64,000 bases of DNA from Vibrio sinensis (GCF_003605645.1 NZ_QVMU01000021.1:1-64000); one strand, 5' to 3'; shown: positions 16,559-25,560, counted from the first letter of the stretch. Numbers and translations: made by a program. The notes: generated from the sequence alone by a model not told the origin.

Positions 16559-18163
16559 ATGTCCGATATTAGTGAAAGCATGAAAACTTCGACGATGAAT
16601 AGTTCATCTAAAAAGCACGCAACACAACATAACTCAACGAGTGAAACAAAAAGTTCAATCGACAAACTAGGGTTAAGTAACCCAGCATTCTGGTACAGCG
16701 GCGGTTTCATCGCGCTGTTTGTCTCAATAGCACTGTACGATGGTGAGCTTCTCTCTTCATTAGTCAATACAGGGTTTGGCTGGGCGGTAAATGTGTTTGG
16801 CCCATACTGGCAATTACTACTTCTTCTCACTTTTCTTATTGGTCTTGGATTGGCCGCAGGGCGAACAGGCAAAGTGATCTTAGGTGGTATTGATAAACCG
16901 GAAATGGATGGCTTTCGTTGGATGGCAATCATCTTTTGTACATTGCTCGCTGGTGGAGGGGTATTTTGGGCTGCCGCTGAACCGATCGCTCACTATGTAA
17001 ATCCGCCACCTTTGTACGGCGCACAAGAGAACCCACAGCAAGCAGCAGTGAATGCTCTATCGCAATCATTTATGCACTGGGGCTTCCTAGCTTGGGCAAT
17101 CGTGGGCAGCTTGACGTCAATCGTCGTTATGCACCTTCATTACGATAAAGGCCTTCCACTTAAGCCGCGTATTTTACTTTATCCTGTATTGGGCGAAAGA
17201 GCGTTAAAAGGACAGACAGGTGCGATTATTGACGCGTGTTGTATCGTCGCGGTTGCTGCAGGAACGATAGGTCCGATTGGCTTTTTAGGCTTGCAAGTTA
17301 GCTACGCATTGAATGCACTGTTCGATATTCCTGATGGCTTTACCACTCAACTTATTATCATCCTTTTTGCCATCGTGCTTTATACCGTTTCTGCATTAAG
17401 TGGTTTAAACCGTGGAATGCAAATGCTAAGTCGTTACAACGTGATTTTAGCTGTTGCATTAATGGCTTACATACTGCTCTTTGGCCCAACCAACTTCATC
17501 TTTAATGGTTATATTCAAGGTGTAGGTAGCATGCTAGACAACTTCATTCCGATGGCAACTTATCGTGGTGATGAGGGGTGGTTAAGCTGGTGGACTGTGT
17601 TCTTCTGGGGTTGGTTCCTAGGTTATGGCCCAATGATGGCTATCTTTATTGCTCGTATCTCTCGTGGCCGTAGTATTCGTCAACTCATTACCACGATCAG
17701 CATTATTGCTCCGCTTGCGACTTGTTTTTGGTTCACGATTGTTGGTGGTTCTGGTTTAGCGTTTGAAATTATGGAACCAGGCAGTGTGAGTAAGGCATTT
17801 GAAGGCTTCAATTTACCGGGAGCACTACTTGCAGTAACGCAACAACTGCCAATGCCAATGGTCGTCTCTATTCTATTTTTGATTCTTACTACGATCTTTA
17901 TTGTCACAACTGGTGACTCGATGACATATACCATCAGTGTCGTGATCAGTGGCGAAACAGAACCCAATGCCATTATCCGTACTTTCTGGGGTGTCATGAT
18001 GGGTGTCACGGCCTTGATATTAATATCACTAGGTTCTGGCGGTATATCGGCTCTGCAATCGTTCATTGTGATAACGGCAGTTCCAGTATCCCTGATTTTG
18101 TTGCCATCGTTGTGGAATGCTCCACAAATCGCCATCAAGATGGCGAAAGCGCAAGGTCTATAA
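16559..18163 (+). CDS. BCCT family (betaine/carnitine/choline) transporter
   Basis: About 534 residues with twelve predicted membrane helices and a polar N-terminal tail of roughly 40 residues. The BCCT hallmarks are present: the FWAAAEPIAHYVNPP segment in helix 3 and the Trp-rich block WWTVFFWGWFLGYGPMMAIFIARISRGRSIRQL, whose WW/W residues line the quaternary-ammonium site in family members. It should import a betaine-like osmolyte, driven by sodium or protons. GGAG precedes the ATG at 16559. It sits between the M19-like gene and two unknown genes, suggesting that the imported solute is metabolised rather than only stored. Confidence 0.93.
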   Translation: MSDISESMKTSTMNSSSKKHATQHNSTSETKSSIDKLGLSNPAFWYSGGFIALFVSIALYDGELLSSLVNTGFGWAVNVFGPYWQLLLLLTFLIGLGLAAGRTGKVILGGIDKPEMDGFRWMAIIFCTLLAGGGVFWAAAEPIAHYVNPPPLYGAQENPQQAAVNALSQSFMHWGFLAWAIVGSLTSIVVMHLHYDKGLPLKPRILLYPVLGERALKGQTGAIIDACCIVAVAAGTIGPIGFLGLQVSYALNALFDIPDGFTTQLIIILFAIVLYTVSALSGLNRGMQMLSRYNVILAVALMAYILLFGPTNFIFNGYIQGVGSMLDNFIPMATYRGDEGWLSWWTVFFWGWFLGYGPMMAIFIARISRGRSIRQLITTISIIAPLATCFWFTIVGGSGLAFEIMEPGSVSKAFEGFNLPGALLAVTQQLPMPMVVSILFLILTTIFIVTTGDSMTYTISVVISGETEPNAIIRTFWGVMMGVTALILISLGSGGISALQSFIVITAVPVSLILLPSLWNAPQIAIKMAKAQGL

Positions 18164-18331
18164 AAATAAGGTCTATAAATCACAGGGGCCATCAAAGACA
18201 AGTCCTAGTAGTGACTGTCTATGAAAGAAAGCCTGTCACTGAAAGGTGGCAGGTGTAGATAAAGAGTTAGCTTGAGTGACCTCAGTAATCACTCAAGTTG
18301 ATAAACACAAAGACTAGCAATATGTGAAACG

Positions 18332-18352
18332 TGTGGGTGATTGTCACCCACA
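18332..18352. promoter_or_regulatory. Palindrome TGTGGGTGA-ttg-TCACCCACA upstream of the 581-residue gene
   Basis: Nine-base perfect arms with a three-base spacer, 43-63 bases before the downstream start. No U-tract follows. A weaker inverted repeat (GAGTGA / TCACTC) lies around 18272-18293. It may be an operator, or an mRNA hairpin separating BCCT from the last two genes. Confidence 0.5.
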
Positions 18353-18394
18353 TCAACCTAACAATACTTATAATGACAATAGGTGGTGAGCAAA

Positions 18395-20140
18395 ATGGAT
18401 GCACATCGTTCTACTAATACTGAGACAGCAATGCGCAATGCAGAAATTGTGATGGCACCTGAACGTTTAGGCGCTATGCACCAAAACAGAATCAGCTTCG
18501 TACGCAGTTTGATTCGGAAAATGGCAAAGCAAGAGTGGCATGTAACTCAACATGAGTGGCAATTGTGTCCCCAAGGATACGGGCATGTCATCTATCGGCT
18601 TGAAACCCCGGCGCATGTTTATCATCTCGTGGTTTTTTGTGATGAAATTGCTGATGAAGAACGTAATGACCGTGTTATTGCAGAGAAGTGGGACGTGACG
18701 TTTGCTTTAGTTTATGGGGATGTCGATTCTGCACTCCTTGAACAGTTGCGAGCCAATGTTCCACTGCAAGAAGCGGGTCGTAACCCCAATAAAGTCTTAG
18801 TATTAGCTCGTGCCAATAAGAGTGTTCGGGTGTTCGAACATATTGTTAGCCACCTGTCTCAAGGTATTCAACCTGATCCTAAAGAGTTGGCCGATGTCGG
18901 CTATATTCTCAGAACCACTGCAGTTTATGGTAATGGCAAGTTTGGTATTGCTGACTTTAAACTATTAGAAAATAATCAAGATTTCAGTCAGTCATTCAGT
19001 GCTCAAATGTGCGCGGTTTACCTACTAAGAGAATTTAGTTTAGATTGGGTGCACTATTTAGCTAAGCAGTATGGTGGTGATAAAGCGATTTCATTGCATC
19101 GTGGCTTACAACGTTATTTAGGCGTAGGTAACGCGACAGGGTTGGGGATGGCACCCTATTTGATCAATCACCCATGTATTGTAGACCAGTGGATGACAAC
19201 GCGCGAGCGTGCTATTAGTGAAGTGCTTGCTATGCCATGTGAACAAAGCGAATACCTAGCTTTGGATGCGTTACTCAATAAAGGTATTCGCCATTTACAG
19301 CAAGTGATCACTATCAATAAACATCAAGCAAATCTCAATATCGTTGCCTTAGAGCACCTGGTGAATTTGAGAAAGCAGTTGAACATGTTGATGTTGCAAT
19401 CGCCAAACTGGAAAGCCGTTGTTGAACAGTCTCAGGCGATGAGTCTAGAGGCGCAAGAAATACTCATTTCTTGTTTAATGGAGCTTTATCCGGAAGTCGT
19501 TGACCCTTTCGAAGAGCAGATGAACTGTGATGAGGCGCTATCTTTGGCCAGTGGTAAAAAAGTCTCGGATCTCATTGCGTTGTTAGAGGCAAAATATCGC
19601 TGGGCCATTGATATGGACTTCACTCTACCAGAAAATAACTACTGGTTCTGGTATCGCTCACAAGATAAAGAAGAGCCACGTTTAGGTATTCGAGGTGAAG
19701 AGGTCGGTGAAGAACGTGAGCTCCCACTTGATATTGGTCGCCAAGTTTATCGTTTTTACCACGCTTTAAGGACATACACTGAAAGCCGCTCAGATCTAGC
19801 TGATGCTTCAATGGCTGAATTTCTGTTACATGAACCTAAACATCGTGCGATTGCACGTCGCGTATGGACGCTCGGTAACAAAGCGATGGGTGATATCCAG
19901 ATGAACGTGTTACGCCAAGATGCGCTACCAATGCATTTATTGCGTTGCAAGTTGGCCATTTTTGGTGCGACGAAATTCGATCCTCGTTCTGATCGTTGGG
20001 TTCGTGTCACTTTTTTCCAAGGTTCCCCTTTACTTGATGAAATTCACGACCAAAATTATCAAGATAATTGGATATTTCCGTTACTACCTAGTGATGAATC
20101 GTTAATTCAACAATCAACCTTTGGAGGCGCTACCCAATGA
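18395..20140 (+). CDS. Conserved protein of unknown function, about 581 residues
   Basis: A long soluble protein with no signal peptide or membrane helix. The start taken is ATG 18395, with AGGTGGTGAG just upstream; GTG codons at 18383 and 18386 are alternatives. The N-terminal part (WHVTQHEWQLCPQGYGHVIYRLE, then YHLVVFCDEI and VTFALVYGDVD) looks like an alpha/beta domain. The middle holds the segment FGIADFKLLEN and several Tyr/His/Asp-rich stretches; the C-terminus is mixed. I do not recognise a known domain. It overlaps the next gene by four bases (ATGA), so the two are translationally coupled. Position in the BCCT cluster suggests a role in use of the imported compound. Confidence 0.8.
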   Translation: MDAHRSTNTETAMRNAEIVMAPERLGAMHQNRISFVRSLIRKMAKQEWHVTQHEWQLCPQGYGHVIYRLETPAHVYHLVVFCDEIADEERNDRVIAEKWDVTFALVYGDVDSALLEQLRANVPLQEAGRNPNKVLVLARANKSVRVFEHIVSHLSQGIQPDPKELADVGYILRTTAVYGNGKFGIADFKLLENNQDFSQSFSAQMCAVYLLREFSLDWVHYLAKQYGGDKAISLHRGLQRYLGVGNATGLGMAPYLINHPCIVDQWMTTRERAISEVLAMPCEQSEYLALDALLNKGIRHLQQVITINKHQANLNIVALEHLVNLRKQLNMLMLQSPNWKAVVEQSQAMSLEAQEILISCLMELYPEVVDPFEEQMNCDEALSLASGKKVSDLIALLEAKYRWAIDMDFTLPENNYWFWYRSQDKEEPRLGIRGEEVGEERELPLDIGRQVYRFYHALRTYTESRSDLADASMAEFLLHEPKHRAIARRVWTLGNKAMGDIQMNVLRQDALPMHLLRCKLAIFGATKFDPRSDRWVRVTFFQGSPLLDEIHDQNYQDNWIFPLLPSDESLIQQSTFGGATQ

Positions 20141-20868
20141 TCGTTTCTCACAATGAACTTGTTACCGCAGTGAACAAAGCATTTTTAGGGATGCGTAGAA
20201 CGTGTGGTGAAGCTGATGTGGTCGCGAATATGGTTGCTGACCTACAAATGGTAGGCTTGCACGGTGTCCATCACTTTAATAATGCGAGCAACTTTTTAAG
20301 TAAAGAAGATGATTGTCCGGTGGATATAAAAAATGTCGACAGTGGTCATTTGAATATTGATTTGCATCGATGTAGCTTAGCGTGTCATTTACCTGTGATC
20401 ATGGATTACGCTATAGAGAAAATGATTGGCCAAAAGCAGATCATGATCACTTTAGAAAACTGTCACAATCGATGGCTTGCTTACAGTGAGTTGGTGAAGT
20501 TGGCCGCAAAAGGGATTGCTTGTCGTGCCAAGTGGGAAAATGGGACTGATCCAAAAAGAACATTATATGTGCTCAATCGAGGTTGTGTCGCACCAGAACT
20601 CTATTTTTCACAAAGTCTTGAGCTAGATGACGCTGATTTACACAGAATGACGATTGAATTATCCGTGGATGATTTCTGTTTAAAAGAAAGCTCACAAGGG
20701 TATACGACTCATATTGATGCAGCAGAGTTACAACAAGCACTCACACTTGCATGGCAAGAGGGGATCTTTGTTGACGATCACCAATGGGCGATACTCAAGC
20801 AAACAGCGACAGTGTTTCTTGTTGAAAACAGTGAACGTTCTTTAGAGGGGGCAGGAGGATTAGCTTAG
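20137..20868 (+). CDS. DUF3726-like protein
   Basis: A 243-residue soluble protein. The opening (SHNELVTAVNKAFLGMRRTCGEADVVANMVADLQMVGLHG) fits my memory of DUF3726: a NE-x-KA-x-G start, then an alpha-helical stretch ending in GLxG. The GLHGVHHFNNASNFL segment also resembles the N-terminal part of the malate/L-lactate dehydrogenase (Ldh_2/YlbC) family, where a Gly-Val-x-x-His-Gly loop occurs; distant kinship is possible but unproven. Its start overlaps the stop of the upstream gene. Reaction unknown. It ends the cluster; nothing on the plus strand follows for about 1.5 kb. Confidence 0.6.
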   Translation: MIVSHNELVTAVNKAFLGMRRTCGEADVVANMVADLQMVGLHGVHHFNNASNFLSKEDDCPVDIKNVDSGHLNIDLHRCSLACHLPVIMDYAIEKMIGQKQIMITLENCHNRWLAYSELVKLAAKGIACRAKWENGTDPKRTLYVLNRGCVAPELYFSQSLELDDADLHRMTIELSVDDFCLKESSQGYTTHIDAAELQQALTLAWQEGIFVDDHQWAILKQTATVFLVENSERSLEGAGGLA

Positions 20869-21426
20869 GTCGCTTCTGTAATGACTTGTTGTCGTATTTA
20901 AAGGTTGGCTAAGTTAAACGTCAGATCTGCTATTGTCAGGCGAGATGTGTTATTCGTGTTATTGATAGTGTTCGTACTTGCGATGTTATCAAGCATAAAT
21001 AATGCAGCTCGCTTTTTCGTTATACAGAGCAATATAGCGGATAAACGGTGTTTATTAATATGATGGATGTTTGAATTAAATCGGCTGAATTTGATATAGG
21101 TGAATTCAGTGAATTGGAATCGCAGCTATATACAAGTAAATATTGAATTATTAGTAAATATTGAGAAGCACGATTTAACGATGATTTAGATAACTGGGAA
21201 ATGAAGAGTTGAGTGATATTGCAAAGAGATAACACCGAAAAGTAGGCGGCTTTTCGCGGTGTTGTAACTGCAACGTGTCGATTTGGAATATCACAAACTA
21301 GTTGGGTGTCTATTCAATCAGTCGATAGCTGTTCTTGATGCATTAAAGTATGAAGAGGAAAGTATCGTGATTGCTTTATAATTAACACACTGTTAATAAA
21401 GAATTTATTGAATTGAATATCTTGCG
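20869..21426. other. Long AT-rich intergenic region
   Basis: No supported gene. A 71-codon minus-strand frame at 21020-21235 has low-complexity composition and no clear ribosome site, and I treat it as chance. The remainder is AT-rich. Confidence 0.4.
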
Positions 21427-21504
21427 TTATTTTACAGTGCGGATGTTTTTTTGTCGTGTCGTCTTTTGAAACCAAAAGCGCTTACGACCAACAGAACGAG
21501 CCAT
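21427..21504 (-). CDS. Candidate 25-residue basic peptide
   Basis: The frame reads MARSVGRKRFWF then QKTTRQKNIRTVK. It is strongly basic (nine Lys/Arg in 25). On its strand AAGGATATTT precedes the ATG, a good Shine-Dalgarno at six bases. It lies about 245 bases downstream of the cold-shock gene on the same strand. Too short to identify by family; it could be a real small nucleic-acid-binding peptide or chance. Confidence 0.35.
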   Translation of the reverse strand: MARSVGRKRFWFQKTTRQKNIRTVK

Positions 21505-21748
21505 AAATATCCTTAATTGAGTTTAGAAATCAGTACAGACGAAATTAAATTAAGTCAGATGGATTACTGATAGAAGTATGTAGTAAATTATTTATTTAGG
21601 TATAGCGAAGTAAATAGGGAACGTAGCGACATATACAAAAGCAGATGTTGGAAGTGTTAGATATTTTCTAGGATACGGAATAAATGTTTTTACATGGTGT
21701 TTAAAGTGGCGTAAATGGTATAAATACCACTTACGCCAACTTCATAAA

Positions 21749-21961
21749 TTATAGCGCGATAACGTTCGCAGCTTGAAGACCTTTTTGGCCTTGCTCTACT
21801 TCGAAAGACACTTTTTGGCCTTCGTTAAGAGTTTTGAAACCTTCAGAAGCGATAGCACGGAAGTGAACGAATACGTCAGCACCGCCGTTGTCTTGAGTTA
21901 GAAAACCAAAACCTTTCTCTTCGTTAAACCATTTTACGATACCAGTTGTTTTACCAGACAT
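21749..21961 (-). CDS. Cold-shock protein, CspA family
   Basis: A 70-residue single-domain RNA/DNA chaperone with the OB fold. Both RNA-binding motifs are present (GFGFL, about residues 17-21, and VFVHF, about 31-35), with the GIVKWFNEEKG opening typical of the family. The gene stands alone with a strong Shine-Dalgarno (AAAGGGGACTCAC). The upstream region is long and AT-rich, as expected of the structured leaders of cold-shock genes. Confidence 0.95.
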   Translation of the reverse strand: MSGKTTGIVKWFNEEKGFGFLTQDNGGADVFVHFRAIASEGFKTLNEGQKVSFEVEQGQKGLQAANVIAL

Positions 21962-22366
21962 GTGAGTCCCCTTTGATTAAATTTTATAATAAATATTCGC
22001 AATAAAATGCGTTGCGCTGAGAGCTTGGAATTATTTAATGTGATTATGAAGCTAAGGGAAACACTGAGGATTACAACAATAACGAAGATATTCTGAGGGT
22101 TTTACTATTACTTTATTTTTCATCAATAACTCTGAACAACAGAGCGGCGACATTATTGTTTAGATACACAGTTAAGTAAAGTCTTTTTTCAAATTATTTT
22201 AATTGATTGAAATTTATACACTTAATAATGAGGTTTGGTCAGTGTACTAGTGAGATACTACCATTAGTTAAGGATAAGATAGGATTTAACTGTGTTTGTG
22301 CCTATCATTGTTGGGTCGAGCCCGAGACTTTCTGAGGGCGACGTATCATTAAATGGATAATGTGAA
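21962..22366. other. Divergent region: cold-shock gene leader and intergenic
   Basis: About 400 bases. The part nearest 21962 is the probable untranslated leader of the cold-shock gene. No cold-box match was confirmed by eye. Confidence 0.4.
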
Positions 22367-22576
22367 ATGAATTTGATTGGTTTGCAACTGGACGATGAAG
22401 CCCAAGTTTTGGTTTCTGAACTACTTGATGGTCTAGAAGAGCAGGATGGTTGGTTTAAAATGGCAGTGCGAATGGCTGCTCAAATCGATACCAAACTGCG
22501 TGAATGTCAGTATGCTGGTTGTGTTAAATGGTTTAGCGAATCTGATTTTATCGAAAAAGAGATCGTCTATATTTAA
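22367..22576 (+). CDS. Small hypothetical protein, 69 residues
   Basis: An acidic, soluble frame beginning MNLIGLQLDDEAQVLVSELL and containing EEQDGWFKMAVRMAAQ. The ribosome site is weak (GGATAATGTGAA). The protein-like composition and lack of a better frame on the other strand support it moderately. Function unknown. It converges with the LysR gene. Confidence 0.5.
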   Translation: MNLIGLQLDDEAQVLVSELLDGLEEQDGWFKMAVRMAAQIDTKLRECQYAGCVKWFSESDFIEKEIVYI

Positions 22577-22640
22577 GTCTATGTAAGCCGCGATGATGAA
22601 ATTGAATGGGTGATCATCACTCATTCAATTCCGAACAAAT

Positions 22641-23543
22641 TTACTTCTGTTGCCAATGATCATTCACAAACCGCAGTCCTTGTAACCGTTCGGTGACTCG
22701 AGTGAGCACGGGCCCCCCAACATGACTACGTGACACTAAACATCCTACCGGATTTACCCACCCACCACTTTCATGAGTAACGGGTAACGCGTTGATTCTA
22801 CCTTGCTTGATTTTTTCCTTTACCAACAACTCAGGCACATTTGCCCAGCCGACATTTTGTTCAACAAGATCAACAAGTGTTTGATGGGTGTTGGCATACC
22901 AAATCATGGCGCTGATCCCGTAGGTAAACCATAACTCTTTTTTCTTTGAGCTACGATGAACACATTGACGATAGCGTTTTAAATCTGAGTCTTGAACTTG
23001 CGGGAGTTGAGACAAGTCGTGCTCCATCGCAGCAACCGTTAAAAAACGCGCTTGGCCAAGTAAGAAAAAATCCATATCAACTTTGAGTTCGCCATTTGCG
23101 TAGATGATTCCAAGGTGGGCTTTACCCGTACGCACTAACTCTTCTATGTCGAAAGTTGGAACGGATAGGATATCAAAATGGGTGATAGGGAACTCATCGG
23201 CTAGGGGAACGAGTAGGCTTAGCAACTTACTATCGATAAGGCTTTCATCAACTGCGATGATGAGTTCATGCTCATCTTCTTTGGTTAACGATGTAACTTT
23301 TTGGTCAAAATATTTTTGCTGGTGAAGAATGGATTTAGCGATAGGCAGTAATGCTTTACCGTTATCCGTCAACATTGGGATATTTTTGTCTCGACTGAAT
23401 AGCTCTTGATTAATGCTTATCTCTAAATTCGCGATTGCTTGGCTTACTCCTGATTGAGCGCGTTTTAGCTTACGAGCAGCGGCGGAAAAAGAACCGCTTT
23501 CACAGACGGTGACAAAAATTTTTAGTTGTTCAAAGCTATACAT
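22641..23543 (-). CDS. LysR-type regulator, probably of the divergent PACE gene
   Basis: A 300-residue regulator. The helix-turn-helix is in MYSFEQLKIFVTVCESGSFSAAARKLKRAQSGVSQAIANLE, with a standard effector domain. It lies divergent from a PACE-family efflux gene with 249 bases between. This mirrors the known arrangement in which a LysR protein controls the PACE pump aceI in Acinetobacter. The ligand cannot be read. Confidence 0.9.
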   Translation of the reverse strand: MYSFEQLKIFVTVCESGSFSAAARKLKRAQSGVSQAIANLEISINQELFSRDKNIPMLTDNGKALLPIAKSILHQQKYFDQKVTSLTKEDEHELIIAVDESLIDSKLLSLLVPLADEFPITHFDILSVPTFDIEELVRTGKAHLGIIYANGELKVDMDFFLLGQARFLTVAAMEHDLSQLPQVQDSDLKRYRQCVHRSSKKKELWFTYGISAMIWYANTHQTLVDLVEQNVGWANVPELLVKEKIKQGRINALPVTHESGGWVNPVGCLVSRSHVGGPVLTRVTERLQGLRFVNDHWQQK

Positions 23544-23792
23544 TTGAGTTCTTGATATTGAATTTTTGCATTAGATTATCACTGTTCGTGATGGCTGTTA
23601 ACTTTTCTTATTGTAATTGACTGTCATAATCGCCGCTTCTTGATGTTTTTATAAATATTTAATACCCCAACTAATTGAGGTGACTGGATGCTGACAAACG
23701 AAAGTCCTCACGAACCACCACCTCACTACCGGAGCTTGCTGTAGCAGCACTAAGAGGAATGGGTATTGTTTATATGATTGTAGGGGAAGTTG

Positions 23793-24218
23793 ATGGGTGT
23801 TATTGAAAGAGTTTTTCACTCGGTTCTATTTGAAGTGTTAGCCATTTCATTATCCATTATTGGATTGGCTACATTTACCGATCATGATATTGGCGCATTA
23901 TCAGAAACAATGATAGTTATAGCGACAATCGCGATGATTTGGAATTATTGCTTTAATTACGTGTTTGACAAAATTGTGACTGGCGAGAAAACGCAGCGTT
24001 CGATATCACTTAGAATTGTCCATGTTATTTTGTTTGAAGCTGGCTTACTTTGCGTCACCGTGCCAGTGATGGCTTACATTCTAGGGGTTTCGATTTGGCA
24101 AGCATTTGTTATGGATCTTGGCGTGACAATTTTTATTACGATTTACGCGTTTATCTTTAATCTTGTTTATGATCATGCTCGTGTGTTTTTCCTGAAAAGC
24201 CAGAAAGTTGCCATTTAG
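23793..24218 (+). CDS. PACE family (chlorhexidine-type) efflux transporter
   Basis: A 141-residue, four-helix membrane protein. The two repeated bacterial transmembrane pair (BTP) motifs are visible: ERVFHSVLFEVLAI then WNYCFNYVFD, and RIVHVILFEAGLL then FNLVYDHAR. These Glu, Asn and Asp-bearing helices are family hallmarks. PACE proteins export biocides such as chlorhexidine, and short diamines are proposed native substrates. The start ATG at 23793 has GGGGAAGTTG upstream; TTG at 23790 is unlikely. Confidence 0.9.
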   Translation: MGVIERVFHSVLFEVLAISLSIIGLATFTDHDIGALSETMIVIATIAMIWNYCFNYVFDKIVTGEKTQRSISLRIVHVILFEAGLLCVTVPVMAYILGVSIWQAFVMDLGVTIFITIYAFIFNLVYDHARVFFLKSQKVAI

Positions 24219-24431
24219 CCTCAGTATTTCTATGATTTTTAGCGTTGAATCGATGTGAACTTAATCCAGATTAAATCTTTTCGATAGGTTTATCAGTAAT
24301 ATTCATTATTGCTCATCGCTTTGCTCATTCATTGAACAATTAAAAGAACAGTCACACTTTGTGTGGCTGTTCTTTTTTGGTTCTTTACTTATGCGAACGA
24401 ACAAATGAAATAAATTTTAAGAGGATTGGAC

Positions 24432-25526
24432 TTGAGTATTTTGTTTTCAGAAACCCACATTGGCAGTATGACATTAAAAAACCGCTTCGTTCGAAGTGCA
24501 ACGTGGGAAAATATGGCAACGGAAGATGGCCATATGACGGATAAGCTTTACGCTATCTATGAAGAACTCGCTCAAGGAGAGGTAGGCCTAATTGTTACTG
24601 GCTACGCGAACATTGTAGAAGAAGAAAAACCAAACGCTGGCATGATGGGCATGTACGATGATTCTTTCATTGATGAGTACAAAAAGCTTACCGAATTAGT
24701 TCATATTAACGATTCTAAGATCGTGATGCAGCTTGCTTATGGCGGTACCAAAACGACTCATAATGTGGGTGAGCGTATCATCTTTGCCCCTAGCGATGTG
24801 TGTGAAAGAGGCACACAGACGCAAGGTAAAGCCATGACTAAAGAAGAGATTGATTATATTGTTCAAGCCTTTGCTCAAGCAAGTCGCCGAGCGCAAGAGT
24901 CAGGTTTTGATGGGGTCGAAATCCATGCTGCTCATACCTATTTGATTAACCAGTTTTTAAGTCCTTACTATAACCAGCGTGAGGATGAATATGGCGGCAG
25001 TCTTGAAAATCGCATGAGATTCTTATTGGAAATCTATGCGGAAATTCGCAAGTTGGTTGGCCAGCATTATCCTATCTTAGTTAAACTGACCGCTTCTGAA
25101 TTCTTTGAGGGTGGTTTAACGTTTGATGACACCCGCATCATTTGTAAAAAATTGGAAGCGATAGGTGTCGACGCCATCATTATTTCCGGCAATATTCATG
25201 GCAATGCAAGTACCATGGTAGGGCAATCATTTGACGGCTACACACTTGAGGAAGAAGGATATTTTCATCAATATGGCGCAGTGATTAGCCAAGATGTTAA
25301 TGTCCCGGTGATCACGGTTGGTGGATTGAGCGATATTGGTGCAATTGAGCACATTGCTAATACCACGAACATCCAATATTTTGCTCTTTCACGCCCATTA
25401 CTGGCTGAACCACATTTGGTTAAACGCTGGAAAGATGGGGATAAAGCTGCAGTTGATTGTGAAAGATGCTCGAAATGTCGAACTAAGCGCGGTAATTTTT
25501 GTGTTGTTTACAATAAGAGAAAATAG
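24432..25526 (+). CDS. NADH:flavin oxidoreductase (Old Yellow Enzyme family)
   Basis: About 364 residues, FMN-dependent barrel. Family signs: RFVRSATWENM near the start, the substrate-binding HAAHTYLINQFLSPYYNQRED motif and YGGSLENRMRF, and the ITVGG and phosphate-binding SRPLLAEP segments. It is a single-domain form that reduces activated alkenes or related substrates. The C-terminus carries a Cys cluster (CERCSKCRTKRGNFC), recalling the iron-sulfur-binding end of larger relatives such as dienoyl-CoA reductase but without the extra domain. TTG at 24432 has AAGAGG seven bases upstream. It stands alone and ends at a strong hairpin. Confidence 0.88.
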   Translation: MSILFSETHIGSMTLKNRFVRSATWENMATEDGHMTDKLYAIYEELAQGEVGLIVTGYANIVEEEKPNAGMMGMYDDSFIDEYKKLTELVHINDSKIVMQLAYGGTKTTHNVGERIIFAPSDVCERGTQTQGKAMTKEEIDYIVQAFAQASRRAQESGFDGVEIHAAHTYLINQFLSPYYNQREDEYGGSLENRMRFLLEIYAEIRKLVGQHYPILVKLTASEFFEGGLTFDDTRIICKKLEAIGVDAIIISGNIHGNASTMVGQSFDGYTLEEEGYFHQYGAVISQDVNVPVITVGGLSDIGAIEHIANTTNIQYFALSRPLLAEPHLVKRWKDGDKAAVDCERCSKCRTKRGNFCVVYNKRK

Positions 25527-25530
25527 AATT

Positions 25531-25560
25531 AAAGAGGCCAGCGGATGCTGGCCTCTTTGT
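25531..25560. terminator. Strong bidirectional terminator
   Basis: AAAGAGGCCAGC and GCTGGCCTCTTT pair perfectly across four bases, with T-rich sequence following on the plus strand. It ends the OYE gene and may also protect the convergent aspC transcript. Confidence 0.85.

Noticed and set aside
17680..18201. 173-codon frame opposite the BCCT gene
   Set aside because: Antisense shadow of a clear membrane-protein gene; it lacks a ribosome site.
21020..21235. 71-codon minus-strand frame in the gap near the cold-shock gene
   Set aside because: Ser/Leu/Ile-rich low-complexity text, no good ribosome site, AT-rich stretch.
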